This document shows, in pieces, positions 44,759 through 53,254 of a stretch of 64,000 nucleotides of DNA. The stretch is taken from positions 1-64,000 of the forward strand of contig JAHIYE010000009.1 in the NCBI GenBank assembly GCA_018815325.1, written 5' to 3'. Within the stretch, counting starts at the first letter, position 1. Each line of letters opens with the position of its first letter. A program made the translations under genes and the position numbers. A model generated the notes under the pieces. That model ran no database searches. It was not told the DNA's origin and saw nothing but the letters and a program-made list of their open reading frames with translations. Origin of the DNA: Gammaproteobacteria bacterium (GTDB lineage: Bacteria > Pseudomonadota > Gammaproteobacteria > Burkholderiales > Burkholderiaceae_C).

Positions 44759-46833
44759 CGCTGCGGATCAAAAATTTGCCGGAGTGGTTAAATCCCGGCG
44801 CCATGCTTCAGGGCATCTCGGCACCCATCATGGTCATGGCGATTCTTGGAATGATGGTTTTGCCACTCCCGCCTTGGCTGCTGGATGTGTTTTTTACACT
44901 CAATATCTCAGTTGCCCTGATGGTGATGATGGTGGCCGCTTACATGCTGCGCCCACTCGACTTTGCGGCCTTCCCTTCCGTGCTGTTGTTGACAACCCTG
45001 ATGCGACTGTCATTGAACGTGGCATCGACCCGGGTAGTTTTGCTGGAAGGACACACCGGGGCCGGCGCAGCAGGAAGCGTTATCGAAGCGTTCGGTCACT
45101 TCCTGATTGGCGGGAATTTTGCCGTCGGCTTGATCGTTTTCGCGATTTTGGTGGTGATCAACTTTGTCGTCGTGACCAAAGGCTCCGAGCGGATCGCCGA
45201 AGTGTCAGCCCGCTTCACCCTGGATGCCATGCCCGGCAAACAGATGGCAGTTGATGCCGACCTCAATGCCGGACTGATCAATGAAGACGAAGCCAAGCGC
45301 AGGCGTGCCGAGGTTGCCGAGGAAGCCAATTTCTTTGGCTCCATGGATGGTGCAGCCAAGTTCGTGCGGGGCGATGCCATTGCTGGCATTTTGATCCTGC
45401 TGATCAACATCTTTGGCGGGTTTGCCATTGGCATACTGCAGCACGGTTTGAGTGCTTCACGTGCAGCTGACACCTACATTCTGCTGGCTGTAGGCGACGC
45501 GTTGGTTGCCCAGATCCCAGGACTTCTGATTTCAGTCGCTGCCGCCATGGTCGTCTCGCGCGTCGGGAAAGATAACGATATCAGCAAACAGATCGTGAAC
45601 CAGATGTTTGCCTCTCCCCGTATTTTGGCTGTGACTGCCCTCATCATGGGCATCCTCGGGATGATTCCCGGCATGCCACACATGGTGTTTGTGGGCATAG
45701 CGCTGCTCATTGGCTGGGGCGCCTGGCTTCTGGCCAACAAGCCCCCTGTCGTTGATCCCGAGACCATCCCTGCCCCGGCCATAACCGATGGCGAAGCCAC
45801 CTGGGACGACCTTCAGCCTGTTGACCAACTCGGCCTTGAGCTCGGCTACCGCTTGATTGCACTTGTTGACAAGAACCGCCAAGGTGACCTTCTAACACGC
45901 ATCAAGGGCGTGCGTCGAAAATTTGCCCAAGAGGTTGGGTTTCTGCCACCGGCTGTTCATGTGCGCGATAACCTTGAGCTCAAACCCAGCGCATACAGAC
46001 TCACGTTGCGCGGTGTCATTGTCGGTGAGGGCGAGGCATTCCCGGGCTTGTTCCTTGCCATCAACCCTGGCGGCGTCTCAACGCCCCTCATCGGCACAGC
46101 CACCACCGACCCTGCATTCGGATTACCAGCACACTGGATTGATGCCAATCAGAAGGAAGCGGCACAAATGGCAGGGTTTACGGTCGTTGATCCCGAGACC
46201 GTGATGGCCACGCATTTGTCACACTTGATGCAAGTGCATGCCTCCAAATTATTGAGCCGCACAGAAACGCAACAACTGATCGAACATGTCAGTAAATTGG
46301 CTCCCAAATTGATTGATGAAGTCGTCCCCAAAATGGTATCCATCGCAGCATTCCAGAAAGTTCTGCAATTGTTGCTGGATGAGTCTGTTCACATCCGGGA
46401 CATTCGAACCATCATCGAATCGCTCGCAGAACACGCAGGCACGACCACTGATCCCGCCGAACTTGCTCGTCGTGTGAGGGTGGCTCTCTCACCAGCCATC
46501 GTGCAACAGATCTACGGCCCTTCGCGCGAACTCAATGTCATCGCGATAGATCCGTCACTTGAGCGTCTGCTGGTGCAGTCACTCGGGAATACGGTAGCCC
46601 CTGCACTTGACCCCGGCGTAGCAGAGATGCTGACCCGCTCAGCTGCTGAGGTTGCGCTGAAACAAGAGGAGATCGGCATTCCCGCCTGCCTGCTCGTTCC
46701 CGATCAAATCCGCAGTGCCATCTCCAAGCTGGTGCGTCGTGTCGCGCCGCGCCTGCAGGTTCTTGCACACAGTGAAATTCCAGAAACCCACACCATCCGC
46801 ATTGGTCCGATTCTCAGAGGTGCCACAGCATGA
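44755..46833 (+). CDS. flhA: flagellar export gate protein FlhA
   Basis: Largest export gate protein, 692 residues. The N-terminal half has about eight transmembrane helices with the FHIPEP motif region (LLTTLMRLSLNVASTRVVLL, then GAAGSVIEAFG). The C-terminal cytoplasmic domain (about 350-690) docks chaperone-substrate complexes. Overlaps of 4 bp at both ends couple it to flhB and flhF. Confidence 0.97.
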   Translation: MTLRIKNLPEWLNPGAMLQGISAPIMVMAILGMMVLPLPPWLLDVFFTLNISVALMVMMVAAYMLRPLDFAAFPSVLLLTTLMRLSLNVASTRVVLLEGHTGAGAAGSVIEAFGHFLIGGNFAVGLIVFAILVVINFVVVTKGSERIAEVSARFTLDAMPGKQMAVDADLNAGLINEDEAKRRRAEVAEEANFFGSMDGAAKFVRGDAIAGILILLINIFGGFAIGILQHGLSASRAADTYILLAVGDALVAQIPGLLISVAAAMVVSRVGKDNDISKQIVNQMFASPRILAVTALIMGILGMIPGMPHMVFVGIALLIGWGAWLLANKPPVVDPETIPAPAITDGEATWDDLQPVDQLGLELGYRLIALVDKNRQGDLLTRIKGVRRKFAQEVGFLPPAVHVRDNLELKPSAYRLTLRGVIVGEGEAFPGLFLAINPGGVSTPLIGTATTDPAFGLPAHWIDANQKEAAQMAGFTVVDPETVMATHLSHLMQVHASKLLSRTETQQLIEHVSKLAPKLIDEVVPKMVSIAAFQKVLQLLLDESVHIRDIRTIIESLAEHAGTTTDPAELARRVRVALSPAIVQQIYGPSRELNVIAIDPSLERLLVQSLGNTVAPALDPGVAEMLTRSAAEVALKQEEIGIPACLLVPDQIRSAISKLVRRVAPRLQVLAHSEIPETHTIRIGPILRGATA

Positions 46834-48308
46834 ACTTCCAACGATTTACCGCCCCCACTTCTCGTGAAGCACTGGCAAAAGCCCGCATGGCCTTCGGTGA
46901 AGGCACGCTGATTCTTTCCAACCGCCAGACGGATCATGGCGTCGAGGTCGTCGCTACCACAGAGCACACGCTCAGCGCAATGGACCAGCCGGCTGTGGCC
47001 CAGGCCCGTTTCAGCGAGCCTACAGCCGCCCAGCGGCAACTGGCGCGCACCAGGGCCCAGGATCCTGCCAGCCCGGTTGCCGAGGATGCGGCACAGCTCG
47101 CCATGAGCACCCTGTCCTTTCAGGACTACGTTCGGGAAAGAATGTTGCGCCGCCGCCAGGAGGATGCGGTAGCACGCAAAGAGACTGCACCTGCCATGCC
47201 AGCAGCTACGGCACCAGCTGCACCCATACAGACCCAGCGCCCCACAACGCAGGCTGGCACCGGCACAAAACCTATCATGGTCCGGCATGCACCGGTTGAG
47301 CCGGCGCTGAAGCAGACACCCGCCGCAGAGTCGGCGCAGACGGCCATGACACCCGCGACATCAAAAGGTATTTTTGATGAGCTGCATGCCATGAAGGAGA
47401 TGATCGAGGATCGCTTCAACACGCTGACCTGGCTTGGCCAGGCACGCCAGAATCCCATCCAGTCCAACTGGATGCTCAAACTGATTCGTTCCGGCTACTC
47501 GCCCGCCTTGGCACGCTCCGTCCTCGAGCGCATGCCTACCGACATTGATGCAACCGAATCCATCCATTGGGTCATGGACGTACTGCAGCGCAATTTGAAG
47601 ACGGACGAAGGTCTGCGCCCCTTGCACGACGAAGGTGGCATTTACGCCCTGGTCGGCGCAACGGGTGTAGGCAAAACCACGACGGCCGCCAAGTTGGCCG
47701 GACTGTGTGCCCGCACGTATGGCGCGGCCAGTGTCGGGCTGATCACACTGGACACTTACCGCGTTGGTGCTCACGAGCAATTGCGTGCCTACGGTCGCAT
47801 GCTGGGCGTGGTTGCACATCTGGCTCATGACCGGGCGGCCTTGCAGGACTTGCTGAGCCTGCTGTCCAGCAAGAAAATGATTTTGATCGACACCACCGGT
47901 CTGGCCCCTCGCGACCCCCGCAAGCGGGACATGCTCGATGCTCTCGAACTCCCCAATGTCAACCGTTTGCTGGTTCTCAATGCCGGCGGACATGGTGACA
48001 CCCTGGATGATGTGGTTTCCTCCTTCAAATCCACGGGGGTTCAACAGGCTGTGCTGTCAAAAATTGATGAGGCCGTCAAGCTCGGACCGGCACTGGATGC
48101 CGCCATCCGTCACCAGCTGCTCTTGCGTGGCGTGACCACCGGTCAGCGCGTCCCAGAGGATTGGGAATCTGCTGATGCCAACAAGCTGGTGCGCATCTCC
48201 ATGCGGGCACCTGGGAACTCCGCCTTTGATCCGAAGGGCACGGACCTGGGTTTCTTCTTCAGCCAGTCTTCGCGCCAACTTCAACCACAGGGTCACTTTG
48301 ATGCTTGA
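46830..48308 (+). CDS. flhF: SRP-like GTPase FlhF
   Basis: GTPase that sets the place, often polar, of flagellar assembly. It is 492 residues. The N-terminal B domain is variable and Ala/Pro-rich (about 95-175). The NG domain follows with G1 LVGATGVGKTTTAAKLAG, DTYRVGAHEQL, G3-like DTTGLAPRD, and SKIDEA in the G4 position. FlhF needs FlhG to stimulate GTP hydrolysis; the adjacent FlhG-like gene overlaps its end by 8 bp. Confidence 0.95.
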   Translation: MNFQRFTAPTSREALAKARMAFGEGTLILSNRQTDHGVEVVATTEHTLSAMDQPAVAQARFSEPTAAQRQLARTRAQDPASPVAEDAAQLAMSTLSFQDYVRERMLRRRQEDAVARKETAPAMPAATAPAAPIQTQRPTTQAGTGTKPIMVRHAPVEPALKQTPAAESAQTAMTPATSKGIFDELHAMKEMIEDRFNTLTWLGQARQNPIQSNWMLKLIRSGYSPALARSVLERMPTDIDATESIHWVMDVLQRNLKTDEGLRPLHDEGGIYALVGATGVGKTTTAAKLAGLCARTYGAASVGLITLDTYRVGAHEQLRAYGRMLGVVAHLAHDRAALQDLLSLLSSKKMILIDTTGLAPRDPRKRDMLDALELPNVNRLLVLNAGGHGDTLDDVVSSFKSTGVQQAVLSKIDEAVKLGPALDAAIRHQLLLRGVTTGQRVPEDWESADANKLVRISMRAPGNSAFDPKGTDLGFFFSQSSRQLQPQGHFDA

Positions 48309-49104
48309 CTCCAGCATCAGCCAGGCCGATGGCTTGCGTCTTCTCGCTGCGCCCAATGCAGCGCGAGTGATCGCCATGGCAAGCCATGGCGATCAGCAAG
48401 ACGAGCTGCCACTGCTCTGGAGTCTTTGCACAGCCATTTTCGAGTCTGGCTACTCGGTTGCCGTTCTCGATGCAACCACCACCGAAAGCGCGGAAAACCC
48501 TGGCTTGGCCAACCTGATGGATGACTCCCACTGGTACGGGAACGTACTGGCCGATCAGATGCCCTGGTCGGTCATCCCTTCGGCACATGGACTGGATATT
48601 CTGACCGAGGCCGGGCTTGACTCCGACGATGCCCTGCAACAACTCGGCAAGCTTTTCCCCCGTTACGGCGTATTGGTGATCTATGCCCCAACCGAAGCGC
48701 TGGTTTCCTTATTGCCGGACAGCGGTCTTGAACCCCTGCTCGCTGTATCATCGATGCAGAGGTCGCTTGTCAGCGCATACCAGGCTCTCAAGCGTCTTTT
48801 GCTAGACGCCAATTTAAAGCCGACAATTGCCTCCATCATGCCCTTTCCCGTTCGCAGCAATAATGTTGATTTGAGTCAGACCATGAGCCAGCGTTTGCGT
48901 GAATGCGCCATGACCTATCTTGGCTACAAGCTCGATGCTCAAAGTGTACCGGCTCACTTGTCCGATGAGTCTCCTTCGGATGAGATCAGCCTGCTTTCAA
49001 CACGCCTGCTGGAAAATGCCAAGTCCTTGTACCGCGACACCATGGGTAGCCCCCGGGAACCGGACACTCATCATGTGCATAACAAACTTCTGGGGAGTCA
49101 CTGA
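48301..49104 (+). CDS. FlhG/FleN-like protein lacking Walker A
   Basis: Protein of 267 residues in the flhG place between flhF and fliA. The N-terminus SQADGLRLL resembles the DQAxxLR helix by which FlhG activates FlhF. A MinD-like fold is suggested by ARVIAMASHG and YSVAVLDATTT. However, the deviant Walker A (KGGxGK[T/S]) expected after the first strand is replaced by HGDQQDELPL; neither signature lysine is present. It may keep an FlhF-activating role without ATP-driven dimerisation. ATG at 48301 is the start; an in-frame upstream start would lie deep inside flhF. Confidence 0.82.
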   Translation: MLDSSISQADGLRLLAAPNAARVIAMASHGDQQDELPLLWSLCTAIFESGYSVAVLDATTTESAENPGLANLMDDSHWYGNVLADQMPWSVIPSAHGLDILTEAGLDSDDALQQLGKLFPRYGVLVIYAPTEALVSLLPDSGLEPLLAVSSMQRSLVSAYQALKRLLLDANLKPTIASIMPFPVRSNNVDLSQTMSQRLRECAMTYLGYKLDAQSVPAHLSDESPSDEISLLSTRLLENAKSLYRDTMGSPREPDTHHVHNKLLGSH

Positions 49105-49820
49105 TGTACACCGCAAAAGGCCAGTTAGATCGCGATGCGATGATTCGGCAGTATTCGCCACTGGTGCGGCGACTGGCCCATCACATGATGGCCAAGCTGC
49201 CTGCCAATGTCCAGGTAGATGACCTGATCCAGGTTGGGTTGATCGGACTCTCCGAAGCGCTTGTACGCTTTGAAGCCTCGCAAGGCGTCCAGTTCGAGAC
49301 CTTCGCCACGCAGCGAATCCGCGGCGCCATGATCGATGAGTTGCGCGAGAACGACTGGATGTCTCGTGGCTCCCGCAAGAGCCAGAAAGAGATCGAGCAG
49401 GCTTTGCGCCGACTTGAACACCAACTCGGCCGCAGTCCTACAGAGTCTGAAATCGCTGCGGAGTTGGGCATGGACCTGTCTGACTACCAGAGTCTGCTCG
49501 GCAAAGTTCGCGGCACCCAACTCGTGTACCTGGAAGACATGAGGGGAGACAACGATGATGAGGGCGGCTTTCTTGATCGCCATGTCGGCGACAGTGATGC
49601 CGACCCGATGAACGTGCTGCGGGACCAGCGACTTCGCCAATCGCTTGTCAACGCCATCAAGACCCTGCCCGAGCGTGAGCAGTACATCATGAGCATGTAC
49701 TACGAGAATGACATGAACCTGAAGGAAATTGCCTCGGTTCTGGGCGTAACGGAGTCCCGGGTATGCCAGCTGCACAGCCAGTCGATTGCGCGACTACGCG
49801 CCAAGATGCGCGCGCACTGA
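49104..49820 (+). CDS. fliA: flagellar sigma factor FliA (sigma-28)
   Basis: Sigma-28 directs late flagellar genes (flagellin, flgM, fliS). It is 238 residues with region 2 (IRQYSPLVRRLAHHMMAKLP and DDLIQVGLIGL), region 3 (LGRSPTESEIAAELGM) and region 4 (LPEREQYIMSMYYENDMNLK then EIASVLGVTESRVCQLHSQS). Its ATG shares a base with the FlhG-like stop (TGATG). A terminator follows. Confidence 0.97.
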   Translation: MYTAKGQLDRDAMIRQYSPLVRRLAHHMMAKLPANVQVDDLIQVGLIGLSEALVRFEASQGVQFETFATQRIRGAMIDELRENDWMSRGSRKSQKEIEQALRRLEHQLGRSPTESEIAAELGMDLSDYQSLLGKVRGTQLVYLEDMRGDNDDEGGFLDRHVGDSDADPMNVLRDQRLRQSLVNAIKTLPEREQYIMSMYYENDMNLKEIASVLGVTESRVCQLHSQSIARLRAKMRAH

Positions 49821-49836
49821 AGCTTCGGAAAAGACC

Positions 49837-49863
49837 AATAGGCCCGTTGAGGGCCTATTTTCT
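49837..49863 (+). terminator. Rho-independent terminator after fliA
   Basis: A 9-bp stem AATAGGCCC/GGGCCTATT around GTTGA is followed by TTTTC. It ends the flhBAFG-fliA operon and, being near symmetrical, may also serve flgN, whose stop lies 42 bp away on the other strand. Confidence 0.9.
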
Positions 49864-49904
49864 TTGTGACAGGAATCGGCTGTGAAGCCGAGAAAAACCC
49901 CGCT

Positions 49905-50288
49905 TCAAGCTACGAGCAGCTTGAAAGCTCCGCTGGATTTTCCGCTGCTTGCATACGGACCAGATGCATTCGCATAGGTTGCGGCGGGCTGGGCGCCCTC
50001 AACCAGGACATGCAAGCCTCTTTCAACCGTGACCGCGCGCCGAATCAGGGCTTCGCGCTGGTGCTGCACCCCCCCGGCGATCCGTTTGATACGCAACCTC
50101 AGCGCAGGCTGACGCAGAATGGCCGGTTCTACCCCCTGAAGCAGCCTGGAGATCTCCATCGCTGTCTGCCTGAGCTGATCACTGACCAAGTCCAGTTCAG
50201 TCAGATCACTGGCTAAAAGGGCATTGGAAACCGCATCAAGCCGCAACTCGGCTTGTGTCAGTGCATTTTCAACTTGTGGCAGCGGCAT
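49905..50288 (-). CDS. flgN: flagellar chaperone FlgN-like protein
   Basis: Small helical protein of 127 residues, 29 bp downstream of flgM. FlgN is the export chaperone for hook-associated proteins FlgK and FlgL. The helical N-terminal 90 residues fit the family; the last 30 residues are Ala/Ser/Gly-rich and probably disordered. The family is weakly conserved, so the name depends partly on the flgAMN order. Confidence 0.82.
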   Translation of the reverse strand: MPLPQVENALTQAELRLDAVSNALLASDLTELDLVSDQLRQTAMEISRLLQGVEPAILRQPALRLRIKRIAGGVQHQREALIRRAVTVERGLHVLVEGAQPAATYANASGPYASSGKSSGAFKLLVA

Positions 50289-50317
50289 GGTGAGGTAATC
50301 CCTAATGACTGCAACGA

Positions 50318-50623
50318 TCAGCTGCGAGTTCTGTCCAGCATTTCCTTGGCATTGGCCAGCAGCTTGTCGGCAATTGCCTCGGGATTCACCACATAGGTGC
50401 CCTGCTGAATGGCCGCACGAACAGACTCCACCTTCTCGGTGTCGACCTGTTCGGTTTCTGTTCTGCTGGTCTGCTCCAGTTCACGTGCCCGCGCGGACAT
50501 CGTGACGGCAACACCCGCCGTCTGAGCTTCCCGAGTAGGGCTTGCACCGCTGCTTTGCCCGGCTTTGGGCGTCGCTGGCGGTGTGAGCGCTACTGACGTA
50601 TCTGATGGTTGACCTATCTTCAT
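50318..50623 (-). CDS. flgM: anti-sigma-28 factor FlgM
   Basis: Binds and blocks FliA until the hook is complete, then is exported. It is 101 residues: a disordered Ser/Thr/Pro-rich N-terminal half, and a C-terminal sigma-binding part with VESVRAAIQQGTYVVNPEAI and ADKLL. ATG at 50623 has GGAG seven bases upstream; a TTG 12 bp earlier lacks one. A strong sigma-28 promoter precedes it, so FliA drives its own inhibitor. Confidence 0.95.
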   Translation of the reverse strand: MKIGQPSDTSVALTPPATPKAGQSSGASPTREAQTAGVAVTMSARARELEQTSRTETEQVDTEKVESVRAAIQQGTYVVNPEAIADKLLANAKEMLDRTRS

Positions 50624-50665
50624 TGCATTCTCCAAAACTACCTGATATGTAGCCTCGTACGATAG

Positions 50666-50692
50666 CTATCGGCACGATCGCAGCCGACTTGA
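50666..50692 (-). promoter_or_regulatory. sigma-28 promoter of flgMN
   Basis: TCAA (50692-50689) and GCCGATAG (50673-50666) on the minus strand are exactly 15 bp apart; the -10 matches consensus GCCGATAA in seven of eight bases. It lies between the flgA stop and flgM, 43 bp ahead of the flgM ATG, as the class III flgM promoter does in Salmonella. Confidence 0.82.
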
Positions 50693-50711
50693 GAGATTTC
50701 TACAATTTTCT

Positions 50712-51458
50712 TCATATTTCGACCTGGACTGTACGGGCATCCAGCACCAAGGCTGACATCACACGGCCATTATCCACCCGCACACGGGCGCGCTGCCCAA
50801 CCACCCCGGCAGACAAAGCCTGTCCATCCGAGCTGATCTGGAAACCGCCGCCCTGGGCAATGATACGTACCATCGCACCGGCCTGGAACACCTGGGCCGG
50901 CCTCAGCATACCCTGCCGCAAAGCCTGCCCCGCCATGAGCGGGCGCATGGTCACCTGGCCCACCCACTGGGATGCATTTGTAATGACGGGGCTGTTGTCC
51001 TCGGCCCAGTCCACTTCCGCCTCCATGACGTCGTCCTCGGTCAGGATGGCCCCGGCCGAGGCATTGCCCTTGAGTACCCAGGCCTGCCCATATGCCTTGA
51101 CGGTCACAGGCATGAAGACGTTCCAGCGTGACTGGCCGTCTACACAGCGAATGCCCAGACGGGTTCTCCCCCACAGTCGCATACCCGCAGGCATATAGGG
51201 TTCCACCTTGGCGCAACGGGCCAGGCGCAGGCGAGAGTCGATATTTCCAATGGAGACTTCCATTCGCAGAGGGGCTGAGCCTGACGGGTTGGCATTCGCG
51301 ACCTCACTGTCGAGCCAGCGCTGCGTGGCGCCGATGAACTCAGGCGCTGCTTCCGGCACCTGTCCATGCGCGCCCATGGTGACGCCCATGAGCATCGCCA
51401 GCAGCGCGGAGCGCATGCTCCCGTATCGCGCAAACGAACTTCTCATCCAGTCAAACAT
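50712..51458 (-). CDS. flgA: flagellar P-ring assembly chaperone FlgA
   Basis: Periplasmic chaperone for P-ring formation, 248 residues. It has an N-terminal signal peptide (hydrophobic SALLAMLMGVTMGAHGQ, cleavage near residue 30). The C-terminal SAF/ChapFlgA domain shows AWVLKGNASAGAILTEDDV, AGQALRQGMLRPAQVFQAG and the ending MSALVLDARTVQVEI. The ATG at 51458 has GGGAG upstream. It diverges from flgB. Confidence 0.94.
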   Translation of the reverse strand: MFDWMRSSFARYGSMRSALLAMLMGVTMGAHGQVPEAAPEFIGATQRWLDSEVANANPSGSAPLRMEVSIGNIDSRLRLARCAKVEPYMPAGMRLWGRTRLGIRCVDGQSRWNVFMPVTVKAYGQAWVLKGNASAGAILTEDDVMEAEVDWAEDNSPVITNASQWVGQVTMRPLMAGQALRQGMLRPAQVFQAGAMVRIIAQGGGFQISSDGQALSAGVVGQRARVRVDNGRVMSALVLDARTVQVEI

Positions 51459-51595
51459 GGGGCACTCCCTATTCAGAACAGGCACTGGGACACAGTCGCC
51501 TGTGGGTTGATCACGCTTGAAACTATAGACAGCGACAGCATGGACAAAGCACCCAAATACAGGCCGTTCACCCACTTATTCACGGCATCAAAAAT

Positions 51596-51622
51596 TAAAG
51601 TTTTTCCCATAATTGCCAGACA
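51596..51622 (+). promoter_or_regulatory. possible sigma-28 promoter of the flgB operon
   Basis: TAAA (51596-51599), in TAAAGTTT, is a perfect -35. After exactly 15 bp comes GCCAGACA (51615-51622), matching the -10 at five positions. It lies about 55 bp before the flgB ATG. flgB operons are usually class II (FlhDC-driven), so a sigma-28 site would be an added late input. Confidence 0.6.
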
Positions 51623-51676
51623 TCGGCCCCCGGGACTGCCTTCTGGACCGGCTCTCACAGAAAGTTGAGGTGTTTC

Positions 51677-52078
51677 ATGTTTGCTCAAATGACCAATGGA
51701 CTGGACTTTCATGCCAAGGCCCTGGTGCTGCGCGCAGAACGTCAACGCGTCATTGCCAGCAACATCGCCAACGCCGACACCCCGGGCTATGCCGCCCGGG
51801 ACCTGGATTTCAAGGAAGCCATGAGTGAAGCCAGTGGCAGCCCCCAGTTGTCCGGTAGCGGCACCACCAATTCCCGTCACATTCCCCTGACCGGGGCGAC
51901 GGGTGGCGCCCCCCGGCTGGCCTATGTTGCCCAAACCCAACCCAGCATGGACGGCAACAGTGTGGACCTGGACCGCGAGCGCGCCAACTTTGTCGACAAC
52001 TCGGTTCGCTACGAGTCAACCCTGCGCTTCATCAACAGCCAGTCCAAAACCTTGCTGAGTGCCATTACGGGGCAATAA
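51677..52078 (+). CDS. flgB: flagellar proximal rod protein FlgB
   Basis: Rod subunit of 133 residues. The N-terminal rod motif is visible (AERQRVIASNIANADTPGYA), followed by a loop region and the C-terminal helix VDNSVRYESTLRFINSQSKT. ATG at 51677 has GAGGT upstream; a TTG four codons earlier is less likely. First gene of the flgBCDEFGHIJKL operon. Confidence 0.96.
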   Translation: MFAQMTNGLDFHAKALVLRAERQRVIASNIANADTPGYAARDLDFKEAMSEASGSPQLSGSGTTNSRHIPLTGATGGAPRLAYVAQTQPSMDGNSVDLDRERANFVDNSVRYESTLRFINSQSKTLLSAITGQ

Positions 52079-52109
52079 CGCAACCAAACAGCTGCGGAGA
52101 TTCATCACC

Positions 52110-52514
52110 ATGTCCATGTTCTCAATTTTCAGTGTCTCTGGCAGTGCTGTCAGTGCCCAGTCACAACGCCTCAACGTGGTCGCCAGCAACCTGGCGAACG
52201 CAGACGCGGTCGCAGGACCTGATGGGCAGGCCTACAAGGGACGGCAGGTGGTTTTTCAGACCGAACCCATGGGGTCAGAAGCATCTTCCGGTGTGCGGGT
52301 CACCTCCATCAAGGAGAGTAACGAGCCGGGCCGCAAAGTCCATAACCCCAGCCATCCATCTGCTGATGCACAAGGTTATGTGACCTATTCCAACGTGAAC
52401 CCCGTCGAAGAGATGGTCAACATGATTTCCGCTTCGCGCTCATACCAGAACAACGTTGAAGTCATGAACACGGCCAAGACGCTGCTTCTCAAAACCCTGC
52501 AAATGGGTCAGTGA
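52110..52514 (+). CDS. flgC: flagellar proximal rod protein FlgC
   Basis: Rod subunit of 134 residues with the rod motif QSQRLNVVASNLANADAVAG and the C-terminal helix VEEMVNMISASRSYQNNVEV. The ATG at 52110 (MSMFSIFSVSGSA) is the family start; an in-frame start at 52059 would overlap flgB. Confidence 0.96.
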   Translation: MSMFSIFSVSGSAVSAQSQRLNVVASNLANADAVAGPDGQAYKGRQVVFQTEPMGSEASSGVRVTSIKESNEPGRKVHNPSHPSADAQGYVTYSNVNPVEEMVNMISASRSYQNNVEVMNTAKTLLLKTLQMGQ

Positions 52515-52534
52515 AATTTTAGAAAGTAACCACC

Positions 52535-53191
52535 ATGGCTATCAGCAGTGTCAACAATAGCTCGACCGCAGCACTCTCCGGTCTGACCTCCAGCTCGAAC
52601 CAGGCACTCAGTGATGCCAATGCAGCGCAGGACCGGTTCCTGAAACTGCTGGTGTCGCAATTGCAAAACCAGGATCCGATGAATCCGATGGACAACGCCC
52701 AGATGACCAGTCAGATGGCGCAAATCAACACCGTCACCGGCATTAATCAGCTCAACGAAACCATGAAGAGCATGTCGTCTCAATTCATCTCGATGCAAAT
52801 CCTGCAGGGATCTTCCATGGTCGGCCACTATGTTGCGGTAGACGGCAACACGATGTCCAACTACAACGGCGTTGCAAAAGGCGCCTTCAACCTCGCAGGA
52901 AACGCTGATTCAGTCACCGTCGAGGTCATGACGCCGGGTGGTCAGCTGCTCGACAAACTGGAGCTTGGTCCACAGACTGGCGGTCGCCAGACATTCTCCT
53001 GGGATGCCTCTGAATATAACGGTCAGGCATTGACATTCAGTGTCAGTGCCAAACAGGGCACCCAGACCGTTTCTTCTACGCCCGAGGTCCTCGACACCAT
53101 TACGTCCGTCAGCAATGAGAACGGCCTCATGAACATGCAACTGCGTAATGGCAACAGCGTTCCATATAGCGCGGTCAAAGCCATTTTCTAA
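52535..53191 (+). CDS. flgD: hook assembly scaffold protein FlgD
   Basis: Cap needed for hook polymerisation, 218 residues. It has the conserved N-terminal export and cap region QDRFLKLLVSQLQNQDPMNP and MDNAQMTSQMAQINTVTGI. The C-terminal FlgD Ig-like/Tudor domains span about 110-210. Confidence 0.96.
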   Translation: MAISSVNNSSTAALSGLTSSSNQALSDANAAQDRFLKLLVSQLQNQDPMNPMDNAQMTSQMAQINTVTGINQLNETMKSMSSQFISMQILQGSSMVGHYVAVDGNTMSNYNGVAKGAFNLAGNADSVTVEVMTPGGQLLDKLELGPQTGGRQTFSWDASEYNGQALTFSVSAKQGTQTVSSTPEVLDTITSVSNENGLMNMQLRNGNSVPYSAVKAIF

Positions 53192-53254
53192 AAGCTTCGC
53201 GCCCGAGAAATACTCAACCCATCGTCAGCTATTTTCTAGAAAGAAACATACATC

